NCBI GenBank assembly: GCA_030424545.1
Contig: JAUHWL010000002.1
Span: forward strand, 124,001 to 188,000
Source: Bacteroidia bacterium
GTDB taxonomy: Bacteria; Bacteroidota; Bacteroidia; Flavobacteriales; Schleiferiaceae
Reading direction: 5' to 3'
Length of the DNA: 64,000 nucleotides
The position numbers were made by a program, and so were the translations under genes. Shown piece after piece: positions 46,949 to 55,181 of the stretch; position 1 is the first letter of the stretch, and each line of letters starts with the position of its first letter. The notes under the pieces are model-generated. The model was not told where the DNA came from, made no database searches, and saw nothing but the letters and a program-made list of their open reading frames with translations.

Positions 46949-47644
46949 ATGAACGTAAATAGTAACAAATACACGTATTTATTTGCTACCGTTTTGGTAG
47001 TAGTTGTGGCTGTTTTATTGTCGAGCTTATTTATTGCTTTAAAACCCATACAAGATAAAAACGTAGTACAGGAAAAACGCCAAGATATTTTAAAATCTGT
47101 GGGCGTATTGGTAGACCGTAGCGAATCTGAGGAAGCTTTCGCTAAATACGTGAGTAAATCAGTTGTTGTGAAAAATGGCGTAGTAGTTTCAGAAGACCCT
47201 ACCATAGCATTTGAAATTGATATGGCAAAAGCAGTAAAAGTAGATGTTGCTGATCGTGAAGTGCCTTTATACATTGCAGAAAAAGATGGCGAAACATTCT
47301 ACATTTTACCGATGCGCGGTGCAGGTCTATGGGGGCCTATATGGGGGTATTTAGCACTTAAAAGTGATGGAAATACCGTTGCGGGTGCAACTTTCGGTCA
47401 CAAAGGTGAAACACCAGGTTTGGGTGCAGAGATTGCACTTGATGGTTTTCAAGGTCAATTTCCCGGTAAAAAAATTATGGATGGGTCAACATTTATGTCT
47501 ATTAGTGTAATTAAGCCAGGCAAAAATGTAAACCCAGTATACGAGGTTGATGGTGTATCAGGTGGTACCATCACATCTGTAGGAGTAGATAATATGATTA
47601 GAAACTGTTTGCAACCTTACGTGGGTTACTTTGAAAAACTATAA
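46949..47644 (+). CDS. nqrC: Na+-translocating NADH:quinone reductase subunit C
   Basis: 231 residues. One N-terminal membrane helix anchors a periplasmic FMN-binding domain. Covalent FMN is expected on Thr207 in VSGGTITS. MRGAGLWGPIWGYLAL and GHKGETPGLGAEI are family motifs. Starts 5 bases after nqrB. Confidence 0.97.
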   Translation: MNVNSNKYTYLFATVLVVVVAVLLSSLFIALKPIQDKNVVQEKRQDILKSVGVLVDRSESEEAFAKYVSKSVVVKNGVVVSEDPTIAFEIDMAKAVKVDVADREVPLYIAEKDGETFYILPMRGAGLWGPIWGYLALKSDGNTVAGATFGHKGETPGLGAEIALDGFQGQFPGKKIMDGSTFMSISVIKPGKNVNPVYEVDGVSGGTITSVGVDNMIRNCLQPYVGYFEKL

Positions 47645-47646
47645 GT

Positions 47647-48321
47647 ATGAGCACAGAAACTAAAAAAGTAGCAAAGGTGTCAGAACCATTGTTTAGCAAG
47701 AAAAACAGACGGTTGCTGTCTGATCCTTTTAATGACAATAACCCTATTACGGTGCAAGTACTTGGTATTTGTTCTGCTTTGGCAATTACTGTAAAAGTAG
47801 AACCAGCCATTGTAATGTCTCTTTCTGTATTGTTCGTTTTGGCCATGGGTAATGTGGTAATCTCTTTAATGAGAAATATCATCCCTAACAGAATTAGAAT
47901 TATTGTACAACTTGTTGTAGTAGCAACATTGGTAATTGTAGTAGATCAAGTATTACGTGCATTTGCTTATGACGTAAGCAAGCAACTATCCGTGTTTGTT
48001 GGTTTGATTATTACCAACTGTATCATTATGGGTCGTTTTGAGGCATTTGCCATGGCGAATAAACCTTGGAAAGCTTTCTTAGATGGAATTGGAAACGCGT
48101 GGGGATATGCCGTAATCTTAATCCTTGTTGCCGTAGTTCGTGAATTTTTGGGCACAGGTGGGTTGATGGGAATTCCAATCATACCAGAAAGCTGGTACAT
48201 TGTGAATGGTGGAGTTTATGCCAACAACGGTTTCTTCCTTTTCCCTCCAATGGCACTTATTGTTGTAGGTGTAATCATATGGATACAGCGTTCTAAAAAC
48301 AGAAAATTAATCGAAGATTAA
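47647..48321 (+). CDS. nqrD: Na+-translocating NADH:quinone reductase subunit D
   Basis: 224 residues and six membrane helices. NqrD pairs with NqrE and they share an iron centre held by Cys in the membrane; the conserved Cys is in LGICSALAIT, and a second in LIITNCIIMGR. NPITVQVLGICS and NCIIMGRFEAFA are diagnostic. It starts 2 bases after nqrC. Confidence 0.97.
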   Translation: MSTETKKVAKVSEPLFSKKNRRLLSDPFNDNNPITVQVLGICSALAITVKVEPAIVMSLSVLFVLAMGNVVISLMRNIIPNRIRIIVQLVVVATLVIVVDQVLRAFAYDVSKQLSVFVGLIITNCIIMGRFEAFAMANKPWKAFLDGIGNAWGYAVILILVAVVREFLGTGGLMGIPIIPESWYIVNGGVYANNGFFLFPPMALIVVGVIIWIQRSKNRKLIED

Positions 48322-48333
48322 ATACAAAGCAAA

Positions 48334-48957
48334 ATGCAAGAATTAGTAAATCTTTTTGTAAAATCGATTTTTATAGAGAACATGATTTTTGCCTACTTCT
48401 TAGGCATGTGTTCTTATTTAGCGGTATCTAAAACAGTAAAAACTGCGGTAGGCCTTGGTTTTGCCGTAATCTTTGTTTTAGCAATTACACTACCTGTAAA
48501 CTGGCTTTTAGAAAACTTTATTTTAAAGGCAGGAGCGTTAGATTGGTTACTTGGTGCAGAAGCTGCAGAAGGTGTTGATTTGAGTTTCTTAAGCTTTATC
48601 ATGTTTATTGCGGTAATTGCCAGTATGGTGCAATTGGTAGAAATGATTGTTGAGCGTTTTGCGCCAGCATTGTATAACGCCTTAGGAATTTTCCTCCCGT
48701 TAATAGCAGTAAACTGCGCCATCTTGGGTGGGTCACTTTTTATGCAAGAAAGAAACTTTGGCAATATTGGTGAAGCCACCGTTTACGGTGTTGGTTCTGG
48801 TGTGGGATGGTTTTTAGCCATCGTTGCCATTGCAGCAATTCGTGAAAAAATTCGCTATTCAAATGTTCCGGCACCTTTGCGTGGACTAGGAATTACGTTT
48901 ATCATTACCGGACTTATGGGCATTGCGTTTATGAGTTTTATGGGAATTACTTTATAA
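48334..48957 (+). CDS. nqrE: Na+-translocating NADH:quinone reductase subunit E
   Basis: 207 residues and six membrane helices. [20 protein letters not shown]-type N-terminus (here [16 protein letters not shown]) and [18 protein letters not shown] carry the two Cys that complete the membrane iron site with NqrD. It lies 12 bases after nqrD. Confidence 0.97.
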   Translation: MQELVNLFVKSIFIENMIFAYFLGMCSYLAVSKTVKTAVGLGFAVIFVLAITLPVNWLLENFILKAGALDWLLGAEAAEGVDLSFLSFIMFIAVIASMVQLVEMIVERFAPALYNALGIFLPLIAVNCAILGGSLFMQERNFGNIGEATVYGVGSGVGWFLAIVAIAAIREKIRYSNVPAPLRGLGITFIITGLMGIAFMSFMGITL

Positions 48958-48975
48958 ATTATAATAAGCTGAGAT

Positions 48976-50277
48976 ATGTTTTTAGCCATTGAAATTGTCC
49001 TTTATAGCGTAGTATTTTTTGCGTTAATTATCATCCTCCTTGTAACAATCTTGCTACAAGCAAAAGCCAAACTATCGCCTAGCGGTCCTGTAAAGCTGAA
49101 TATAAACGGAGATGATGTTGAAGTGAGCTCTGGAGGAACCTTACTTTCTACCTTGGGAGATAATAAAATATTCTTACCATCTGCATGTGGTGGTGGTGGT
49201 ACTTGTGCCCAATGTCGTTGTCAGGTAGTAGAAGGAGGAGGAGAAATTCTTCCAACAGAAACAGGTTACTTTAGCCGTAAAGAAATTGCCGATAACTGGC
49301 GATTGGGTTGTCAAGTAAAAGTAAAAAATGACATGACCATTAAAGTTCCTGAAGAAATTTTTGGAATTAAAAAATGGCAAGCCAAAGTTGTATCTAACTA
49401 CAACGTAGCCTCATTTATTAAAGAATTTGTGGTAGAGCTACCAGAAGATATGGACTACAAAGCAGGAGGGTATATTCAAATTGAAATTCCTGATTGTGAA
49501 ATAAAATACGCAGATTTTGATATTACGGCTCACCCTGTAGAACACCCTGACGAGCCTGATAAATTCAAAAAAGAATGGGATGGCTTTAATCTTTGGCCGC
49601 TAGTGATGAAGAATGATGAGGAAGTAGTTCGTGCTTATTCTATGGCGAGTTACCCCGCAGAAGGACGTAGAATTATGCTCAACGTACGTATTGCTACACC
49701 TCCTTGGGATAGAGCTAAAAATGGATGGATGGATGTAAATCCAGGCGTAGCCTCTTCTTACATCTTCAATCAAAAAATTGGAGATATGGTTACCGTTTCT
49801 GGTCCTTACGGAGAATTCTTTATTAAAGAAACGGATGCCGAAATGTTGTATATAGGTGGTGGTGCTGGTATGGCGCCAATGCGTTCTCACTTGTATGAGC
49901 TATTTAGAACCATTAAAACGGGTCGTAAAGTGTCTTATTGGTACGGTGGTAGAAGCAAACGCGAGTTGTTCTACATCGATCATTTTAAAGCATTAGAGAA
50001 AGATTTTCCAAACTTTAAATTCTACATGGTTTTATCAGAGCCTGTGCCAGAAGATAATTGGAAAGTGAAAAAGGATATGGCAGATGAAGAAGGTGATGGC
50101 TTTGTAGGGTTTGTTCACCAATCTGTTATAGATAACTATTTAAGCAAACACGAAACTCCAGAAGATATAGAGTTTTATTTCTGTGGTCCGCCTATGATGA
50201 ATGCTGCCGTATTAAAAATGGTTGATGATTTTGGGGTTCCAGAAGAGAATGTATCTTTTGATGATTTTGGAGGATAA
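48976..50277 (+). CDS. nqrF: Na+-translocating NADH:quinone reductase subunit F
   Basis: 433 residues. An N-terminal membrane helix is followed by a ferredoxin domain with [2Fe-2S] Cys in [14 protein letters not shown] and LGCQVKV. FAD-binding [11 protein letters not shown] and an NADH-binding domain with [13 protein letters not shown] and [13 protein letters not shown] follow. It is the electron-input subunit, oxidising NADH on the cytoplasmic side. Last gene of the nqr operon, followed by a clear terminator. Confidence 0.98.
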   Translation: MFLAIEIVLYSVVFFALIIILLVTILLQAKAKLSPSGPVKLNINGDDVEVSSGGTLLSTLGDNKIFLPSACGGGGTCAQCRCQVVEGGGEILPTETGYFSRKEIADNWRLGCQVKVKNDMTIKVPEEIFGIKKWQAKVVSNYNVASFIKEFVVELPEDMDYKAGGYIQIEIPDCEIKYADFDITAHPVEHPDEPDKFKKEWDGFNLWPLVMKNDEEVVRAYSMASYPAEGRRIMLNVRIATPPWDRAKNGWMDVNPGVASSYIFNQKIGDMVTVSGPYGEFFIKETDAEMLYIGGGAGMAPMRSHLYELFRTIKTGRKVSYWYGGRSKRELFYIDHFKALEKDFPNFKFYMVLSEPVPEDNWKVKKDMADEEGDGFVGFVHQSVIDNYLSKHETPEDIEFYFCGPPMMNAAVLKMVDDFGVPEENVSFDDFGG

Positions 50278-50295
50278 GATTTTAGTATTCAAATT

Positions 50296-50328
50296 AAAAG
50301 GTCGTTCATTTCGTGAGCGACCTTTTTT
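50296..50328 (+). terminator. Terminator after nqrF
   Basis: Stem AAAAGGTCGTTCA / TGAGCGACCTTTT (one G-T pair) followed by a T-run, 19 bases past the nqrF stop. It separates nqr from apbE. Confidence 0.85.
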
Positions 50329-50352
50329 GTTTAATTCAACTACTTTTAGATC

Positions 50353-51354
50353 ATGAAGAAGTATCTCTCAATTGTTTTTTTAACTCTAGTTATAGCCGCA
50401 TGTAATTCAGCCCCAGAAACTTTCTTGGTACGCAATCATGGCCCCGCACAAGGCACTACTTATAACATTAGTTATGTTGTAGATAGTCAAGTTGATTATA
50501 GAAGCCAAATAGATTCTATACTGTTTGTTATAGATAATAGCATGTCATTATGGGACAAGCAAAGCACAATATCTAAGCTAAATAATGGAGACACTGTTTT
50601 GCTAGATAAGCATTTTATTAAGGTGTTGAAAAAGGCCATTGATATTAGCAAAAAAACAAATGGAGATTTTGATATCACAGTTGCACAACTTGCAAACTAC
50701 TGGGGATTTGGTCCTGACGAAAAAGGCAAAATAGACTCGTTAGAAATAGATTCATTACTGCAACTAACAGGCTATAAAAAGTTAGGTAATGTTATCGGCA
50801 ACGGCTACTTGCCAAAAGGAATGAAGATTGATCTCAATGCAATTGCGCAAGGTTATTCGGTTGATGTTATTTCAGAATTTTTAACATCAAAAGGCATTTC
50901 TAATTTCTTGGTAGAAGTAGGAGGGGAGTTGCGTACTTCCGGTAAGACCATAGACGGAAGAATATGGCAAATAGGTATAGATAAACCATCATTAACATTA
51001 GAAGAATCAGAAAAAAGATATCAAGTTATTGTAGCTTTAGATAGTATGTCTTTGGCGACTTCAGGTAATTATAGAAAGTTTTGGGTAGATGAAGAAACCG
51101 GAGAAAAGTTTGTTCATACCATTAACCCCAAAACGGGCTATCCTGTGAAGTCTAATTTAATTAGTGCCACCATTATTGCAAGAACGGCTATAGAGGCAGA
51201 TGCCTTTGCAACCGCATGTATGGTTGTTGGTATAGACAAAGCCAAAGAGTTAATAGCTGTAAACAAAACATTACAGGCCTATTTTATATTTATTGATAAA
51301 AATGGTAAGTGGGAATTTTGGCAAACGCCAGGGTTCGAAAAAATGGTAAAGTAA
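50353..51354 (+). CDS. apbE: FAD:protein FMN transferase (lipoprotein)
   Basis: 333 residues. Lipobox VIAACNS gives a lipid-anchored periplasmic enzyme. It moves FMN from FAD onto Thr of NqrB and NqrC. Motifs: GTTYNISY at the start, MSLWDKQSTISKLN, WGFGPDEKG, GMKIDLNAIAQGYSVD, VEVGGELRTSG and HTINPKTGYPV. The Mg-binding Asp/Thr are in IEADAFATACMV. It lies directly after the nqr operon, behind a terminator, and fits as its maturation enzyme. The stop abuts the stop of the convergent gene. Confidence 0.97.
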   Translation: MKKYLSIVFLTLVIAACNSAPETFLVRNHGPAQGTTYNISYVVDSQVDYRSQIDSILFVIDNSMSLWDKQSTISKLNNGDTVLLDKHFIKVLKKAIDISKKTNGDFDITVAQLANYWGFGPDEKGKIDSLEIDSLLQLTGYKKLGNVIGNGYLPKGMKIDLNAIAQGYSVDVISEFLTSKGISNFLVEVGGELRTSGKTIDGRIWQIGIDKPSLTLEESEKRYQVIVALDSMSLATSGNYRKFWVDEETGEKFVHTINPKTGYPVKSNLISATIIARTAIEADAFATACMVVGIDKAKELIAVNKTLQAYFIFIDKNGKWEFWQTPGFEKMVK

Positions 51355-51699
51355 TTACGCTTTTTTACAGTTTTCTATTTTCTTATCAGCATCGGTGCAA
51401 GCGCTAGGAGAAAGCATCCTGTAAAGAATGTATTTAGGGAAAGACATTAGGTTTATGCTTTTTACTCGGAATAAAACACTGTTTTCATCATCGTCTTTGT
51501 TTGCTTCTTGATGATTTTTTTTCTCAACTGATTTTACCGTTTCAACATTTGTTGCGGTATTTGTTTTAGAAAAGTAATACCCATATTCAATGTTTTCAGT
51601 TGGTACGGCAGATGATTTTAAGCCAATGTAATAACCTCCAACAATTCCAATAATCCAGAATACACAGAAAACAAATAGAGATTTTTTAAAATTCTTCAT
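51355..51699 (-). CDS. Small single-helix membrane protein
   Basis: 114 residues from the ATG at 51699 (MKNFKKSLFVFCVFWIIGIVGGYYIG). The TTG at 51723 is part of a promoter box and is rejected as start. One N-terminal membrane helix with a GxxxG-like GIVGGYYIG, then a polar, Lys/Glu/Asp-rich tail with CTDADKKIENC at the end. Not recognised. Its position between apbE and the NqrM-like gene suggests a possible but unproven link with Na+-NQR. Confidence 0.6.
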   Translation of the reverse strand: MKNFKKSLFVFCVFWIIGIVGGYYIGLKSSAVPTENIEYGYYFSKTNTATNVETVKSVEKKNHQEANKDDDENSVLFRVKSINLMSFPKYILYRMLSPSACTDADKKIENCKKA

Positions 51700-51720
51700 G
51701 GCGGTTTTTACAGTATGTCC

Positions 51721-51728
51721 CAAATGTA
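51721..51728 (-). promoter_or_regulatory. Predicted -7 box (TACATTTG)
   Basis: Exact TAnnTTTG on the minus strand, 21 bases before the ATG at 51699. Its last three bases form the TTG that would otherwise open the frame. Confidence 0.55.
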
Positions 51729-51794
51729 GTAATTATCTGTAAATTTCAGAGGAAGAACGAGTAACCGTTTCAACACATATAATGTTGAAAAGAT

Positions 51795-52007
51795 TTAGGT
51801 GTTTTTTACAGAGTCAGATTTACACTTTTCTTCCGGGCTAGCTCCGCAATAGCTGCAAGATTCTCCTTCTTGATTTAAAAACGGGCTATTGCTTGCACAA
51901 GTACCTGCAAATTCGCCATCTTTTTTGGCCCAAATTTTAATGGCAATACCAGCAAAACCTAAGGCTAAAAGACCAATAGCCAACAATGTAACTTTTAAAA
52001 CTACCAT
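51795..52007 (-). CDS. NqrM-like small membrane protein (candidate Na+-NQR maturation factor)
   Basis: 70 residues from the ATG at 52007 (MVVLKVTLLAIGLLALGFAGIA). One N-terminal membrane helix, then a short tail with four Cys: GTCASN, SCSYCG and EKC. NqrM of Vibrio is a small protein with one helix and four conserved Cys needed to assemble the metal centre of Na+-NQR. The layout here matches (K-x-G-T/S-C after the helix, then a Cys cluster), and the gene lies 1.5 kb from nqrF and next to apbE. The match is by pattern only, so the assignment is a hypothesis. Confidence 0.6.
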   Translation of the reverse strand: MVVLKVTLLAIGLLALGFAGIAIKIWAKKDGEFAGTCASNSPFLNQEGESCSYCGASPEEKCKSDSVKNT

Positions 52008-52025
52008 AATATTTTTGTTTCGTGG

Positions 52026-52033
52026 CAAAGATA
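52026..52033 (-). promoter_or_regulatory. Predicted -7 box (TATCTTTG) of the NqrM-like gene
   Basis: Exact TAnnTTTG on the minus strand, 18 bases before the ATG at 52007. The TTG within it explains the apparent longer frame starting at 52028, which should not be used. Confidence 0.6.
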
Positions 52034-52086
52034 CATCAGTCAGAATCTTTGACCTTAACTTTTAACTATAAATTAAACAGCTAAGA

Positions 52087-53106
52087 TTAAATCAAGTTTA
52101 CTTCTGCTATTAATTTTATGCCGAATTTTTTATCAACGCTATCAATAATGGTATTGGCTAAGAGGAGGATTTCTTCACCTGTAGCCTCTCCGTAATTTAC
52201 CAATACAAGCGCTTGGTTTTTGTGTACGCCAGCATCGCCCTTCCGGTAACCTTTCCAGCCCGTTTGTTCTATCAGCCAACCGGCTGCAATTTTTTTATGC
52301 CCTTTTGTGGCTGGATAAACAGGCATGTCCGGAAATTGCTCCGAAAGCTTATTTGCTAATTCTTCGGCAACAATTGGGTTTTTAAAAAAAGAACCTGAAT
52401 TTCCTATTTCGGCAGGGTCGGGTAATTTGCTTTTACGTATGTCAATTACGGCTTCGCTAACATCTTTTATAGTAGGGTTTTTTACGCTCTTATTCGCAAG
52501 TTCTTGCGCAATGGCACCATAGTTTATTTGGGTTTGGTGCGGAGGTTTTGATAGTTTTAATCTAACCGCGGTAATGATGAACTTGCCTTTTGCCTCATTT
52601 TTAAAAACACTTTCGCGGTACCCAAAATTGCACTCATTATTGGTAAACGACACAATTTTACCAGTATCTATTTCTACGGCATCTAAGCTGTAAAAAACAT
52701 CTTTTAGCTCTACGCCATAGGCCCCAATGTTTTGTATTGGGGCCGTGCCTACATTACCGGGTATCAATGAAAGATTTTCAATGCCACCAAAATTATTTGC
52801 TATGGCCCACAAAACAAGTTTATGCCAGTTTTCACCAGCATTTGCCTCTACAATTACGTAGTTTTTTGCATCTTCTTTAATGCAAACACCTTGTAGATTT
52901 ACATGCAGTACTGTACCATCAATATTTTTTGTGAGAAGCATATTGCTCCCCCCGCCTAAAACAAGTTTTAAGTCTTTTTTTAAAGGAGAGTTTTTTAAAA
53001 ACTCAATAAGTTCATTTTGTGTTTCTACCTCTACAAAATGATTTGCAACGGCAGCCAACCCAAATGTGTTGTGCTTTTTTAAAGAAAAATTAGTGCTTAA
53101 TTTCAC
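52087..53106 (-). CDS. murB: UDP-N-acetylenolpyruvoylglucosamine reductase
   Basis: 339 residues, the type I length with the extra loop. It reduces UDP-GlcNAc-enolpyruvate to UDP-MurNAc with FAD and NADPH in peptidoglycan synthesis. Motifs: LGGGSNMLLTK (FAD), SLIPGNVGTAPIQNIGAYG, NFGYRESVFKN and GNSGSFFKNP, whose second Ser is the proton donor. It overlaps the upstream aminotransferase gene by 4 bases, so the two are coupled. Confidence 0.97.
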   Translation of the reverse strand: MKLSTNFSLKKHNTFGLAAVANHFVEVETQNELIEFLKNSPLKKDLKLVLGGGSNMLLTKNIDGTVLHVNLQGVCIKEDAKNYVIVEANAGENWHKLVLWAIANNFGGIENLSLIPGNVGTAPIQNIGAYGVELKDVFYSLDAVEIDTGKIVSFTNNECNFGYRESVFKNEAKGKFIITAVRLKLSKPPHQTQINYGAIAQELANKSVKNPTIKDVSEAVIDIRKSKLPDPAEIGNSGSFFKNPIVAEELANKLSEQFPDMPVYPATKGHKKIAAGWLIEQTGWKGYRKGDAGVHKNQALVLVNYGEATGEEILLLANTIIDSVDKKFGIKLIAEVNLI

Positions 53107-54299
53107 TCTGCGCCTGGGTAAGCCAGTAAAGCATTTCTAAGTACTTCTATGGCAATTTTTAATGAGTCTTGATTTAGAACATAGGCCAAACGCGCTTGTT
53201 TTTTTCCTAAAATAGAGTTGCTATAAAATCCTGCAGCTGGTGCAATCATTAAGGTAACGCCATTGTATTCAAAAGACTCTAGCATCCATTTTGCAAATTC
53301 TTCGGTATCATCTACCGGAAATTCTGCCACGCAATAAAACGCTCCTTTAGGTTCTGGACAAAATACTCCGGGTATGCTATTAAGACCCGCAACCAAGATG
53401 TTTCTGCGTTGTAAATATTCTTCGTTTACTTCTTTAAAATAACTGTCTGGTGTTTTTAAGGCGGCTTCGCTAGCAATTTGTGCGTAGGTAGGAGGGCTTA
53501 ATCTGGCTTGTGCAAACTTTAGTGCACTCATCATAACCTCTTTGTTTTTACTAACTAACATGCCAATTCTTGCCCCACACATGCTGTAGCGTTTAGAGAC
53601 GCTATCAACCATAATGGCATTTTGTTCAAGCCCCTTCATTCTTAATACAGAATGATGCTTTCTACCATCGTATGTAAACTCTCTATATACTTCATCGGCA
53701 ATTAAAAACAAATCGTGTTTTAACACAATATGTTTTAATTTTTCCAATTCTTCTTCGCTATACAGGTAGCCCGTTGGGTTACCTGGGTTGCAAATCATAA
53801 TGGCTTTAGTTTTTGGGGTGATGAGTTTCTCAAAATCCTCTATGGGAGGAAGTGCGAAACCAGTTTTTATATCAGACACCACGGGTACAACTTTAACTCC
53901 GCTGCTTACCGCAAAGCTGTTGTAATTGGCGTAAAATGGTTCAGGTATAATTACTTCATCGCCTTGATCCATAATGCTACTAAAAGCAAAAAATAAAGCT
54001 TCAGAACCACCAGTAGAAACAACAATGTCGGCTAGGTCTAGATCTATTCCGTTCTTACGGTAATAATCTATAAATCCTCTACGCAAAGATTCCGTTCCGG
54101 CAGAGTGGCTATACGCTAAAACCTCTACGTTACTTACAGCTATGGCTTCTCGTGCAGAAATTGGTGTTTCTATATCGGGTTGGCCTATGTTTAAGTGATA
54201 AACTTTTTTGCCGCTTGCTTGAGCTTTTTCAGCATAGGGCACCAATTTTCTAATGGGTGATTCAGGCATCAATTTGCCCTTTAATGAGATTTTAGGCAT
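53103..54299 (-). CDS. Class I/II PLP-dependent aminotransferase
   Basis: 398 residues. The fold-type I aminotransferase pattern is clear: HLNIGQPDIETP, VSTGGSEALFFAF, ICNPGNPTG, LIADEVYREFTYDG, and the PLP Lys in VSKRYSMCGARIG. The Arg that binds the substrate carboxylate is in ARLAYV near the C-terminus. An aspartate- or broad-specificity aminotransferase is likely. It is coupled to murB by a 4-base overlap. Substrate unknown. Confidence 0.93.
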   Translation of the reverse strand: MPKISLKGKLMPESPIRKLVPYAEKAQASGKKVYHLNIGQPDIETPISAREAIAVSNVEVLAYSHSAGTESLRRGFIDYYRKNGIDLDLADIVVSTGGSEALFFAFSSIMDQGDEVIIPEPFYANYNSFAVSSGVKVVPVVSDIKTGFALPPIEDFEKLITPKTKAIMICNPGNPTGYLYSEEELEKLKHIVLKHDLFLIADEVYREFTYDGRKHHSVLRMKGLEQNAIMVDSVSKRYSMCGARIGMLVSKNKEVMMSALKFAQARLSPPTYAQIASEAALKTPDSYFKEVNEEYLQRRNILVAGLNSIPGVFCPEPKGAFYCVAEFPVDDTEEFAKWMLESFEYNGVTLMIAPAAGFYSNSILGKKQARLAYVLNQDSLKIAIEVLRNALLAYPGAE

Positions 54300-54322
54300 G
54301 AATTATAGTTTTGTATATATAA

Positions 54323-54352
54323 AAAAAGCCCCGCTAAAATACGGGGCTTTTT
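54323..54352 (-). terminator. Terminator of the DUF1573 gene
   Basis: Stem AAAAAGCCCCG / CGGGGCTTTTT with an 8-base loop and T-run on the minus strand. It lies between the DUF1573 stop and the aminotransferase start. Confidence 0.85.
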
Positions 54353-54369
54353 CAATAAAATAGTACTAT

Positions 54370-54831
54370 TTATTTCTTAGATACTTTAGAGCTAGTTTCT
54401 TTCTTAACAGGTGTTGTGGGTGCGGTTTCTTTAGGCATTATTTTACCTTTGATTGTGAGCACTTTATTGCTTGTTTTCGCATTACTTGTTACCGTAATAT
54501 TTTTTTGAAATTGCCCCATTCTTTTGGTATCATAATGTACTTGAATCTCGCCTTTTTCACCTGGAGCAACAGGATTGCGCGTCCATTTTGGTGTAGTACA
54601 TCCGCAACTTGCTTTTACATTTGTAAGTATTAAAGGCTCTTTTCCAGTATTGGTAAAAACAAAGGTGCGATTTCCGTTTGCGCCTTGTTCTTGTTGGCCG
54701 TAATCAATTACATCCATATCAAATACAATTTCTGGTGCATTCGGATTTACTTCTTTCTGTACTTCGCTTTGTGCCTGAGCTGCGTTAAATCCTAAAAACG
54801 CTAAACCTACAATTAACAATGCTTTTTTCAT
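54370..54831 (-). CDS. DUF1573 secreted Ig-like protein
   Basis: 153 residues. The signal peptide ends GFNAAQA. The DUF1573 core shows PEIVFDMDVIDYGQQEQGANGNRTFVF, split by FTNTGKEPLILTNVKASCGCTTPKW with the conserved CGCT, then VAPGEKGEIQVHYDT. The C-terminal tail is Lys/Thr-rich. Common in Bacteroidota, of ASPM/hydin-like Ig fold, function unknown. Promoter box at 54891. Confidence 0.92.
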   Translation of the reverse strand: MKKALLIVGLAFLGFNAAQAQSEVQKEVNPNAPEIVFDMDVIDYGQQEQGANGNRTFVFTNTGKEPLILTNVKASCGCTTPKWTRNPVAPGEKGEIQVHYDTKRMGQFQKNITVTSNAKTSNKVLTIKGKIMPKETAPTTPVKKETSSKVSKK

Positions 54832-55181
54832 GATGCGATATTTATTTTTTTATTAAACAATTAGACTTTTTTTATTCGCAATAATCAAACCAAAGGTACA
54901 ATTAAAAGTTTTTTTTGGTTAAAAAATACGTTTTCACTTCGGTTGGCTTAAAAAGCGCAAACAATCTCTTAGCCAACGCAAAAAGTGCCATGCAAAAGAA
55001 ACAAATTATTTTATTACTTATTGGCAGATTTGTGAAGAGTGTGTTAAATAGAAATATCATAAAAGCAGTTGGTTTTGTAGGGTGAGTAAAACATTACTAA
55101 TTGAAATTACTTTCTTTTTAAAACGCCTGTTTTTTATATACATAATGTAAATTAGCCGGCTAATTTTATAAGAATTCTGCT
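54832..55181. other. 350-base intergenic region between divergent DUF1573 and valS genes
   Basis: Holds the leftward TACCTTTG promoter box at 54891-54898 and presumably the valS promoter, which I could not identify. There is a 31-codon frame at 54990-55085, not credible as a gene. No RNA gene or strong hairpin was seen. A T-box for valS is not expected in this phylum, and none of its elements were found. Confidence 0.6.
54891..54898 (-). promoter_or_regulatory. Predicted -7 box of the DUF1573 gene (TACCTTTG)
   Basis: Exact TAnnTTTG on the minus strand, about 60 bases before the ATG at 54831. Confidence 0.5.

Noticed and set aside
54990-55085. 31-codon frame (MQKKQIILLLIG...) upstream of valS
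   Set aside because: Short, no ribosome binding site, not distinguishable from chance in AT-rich DNA.
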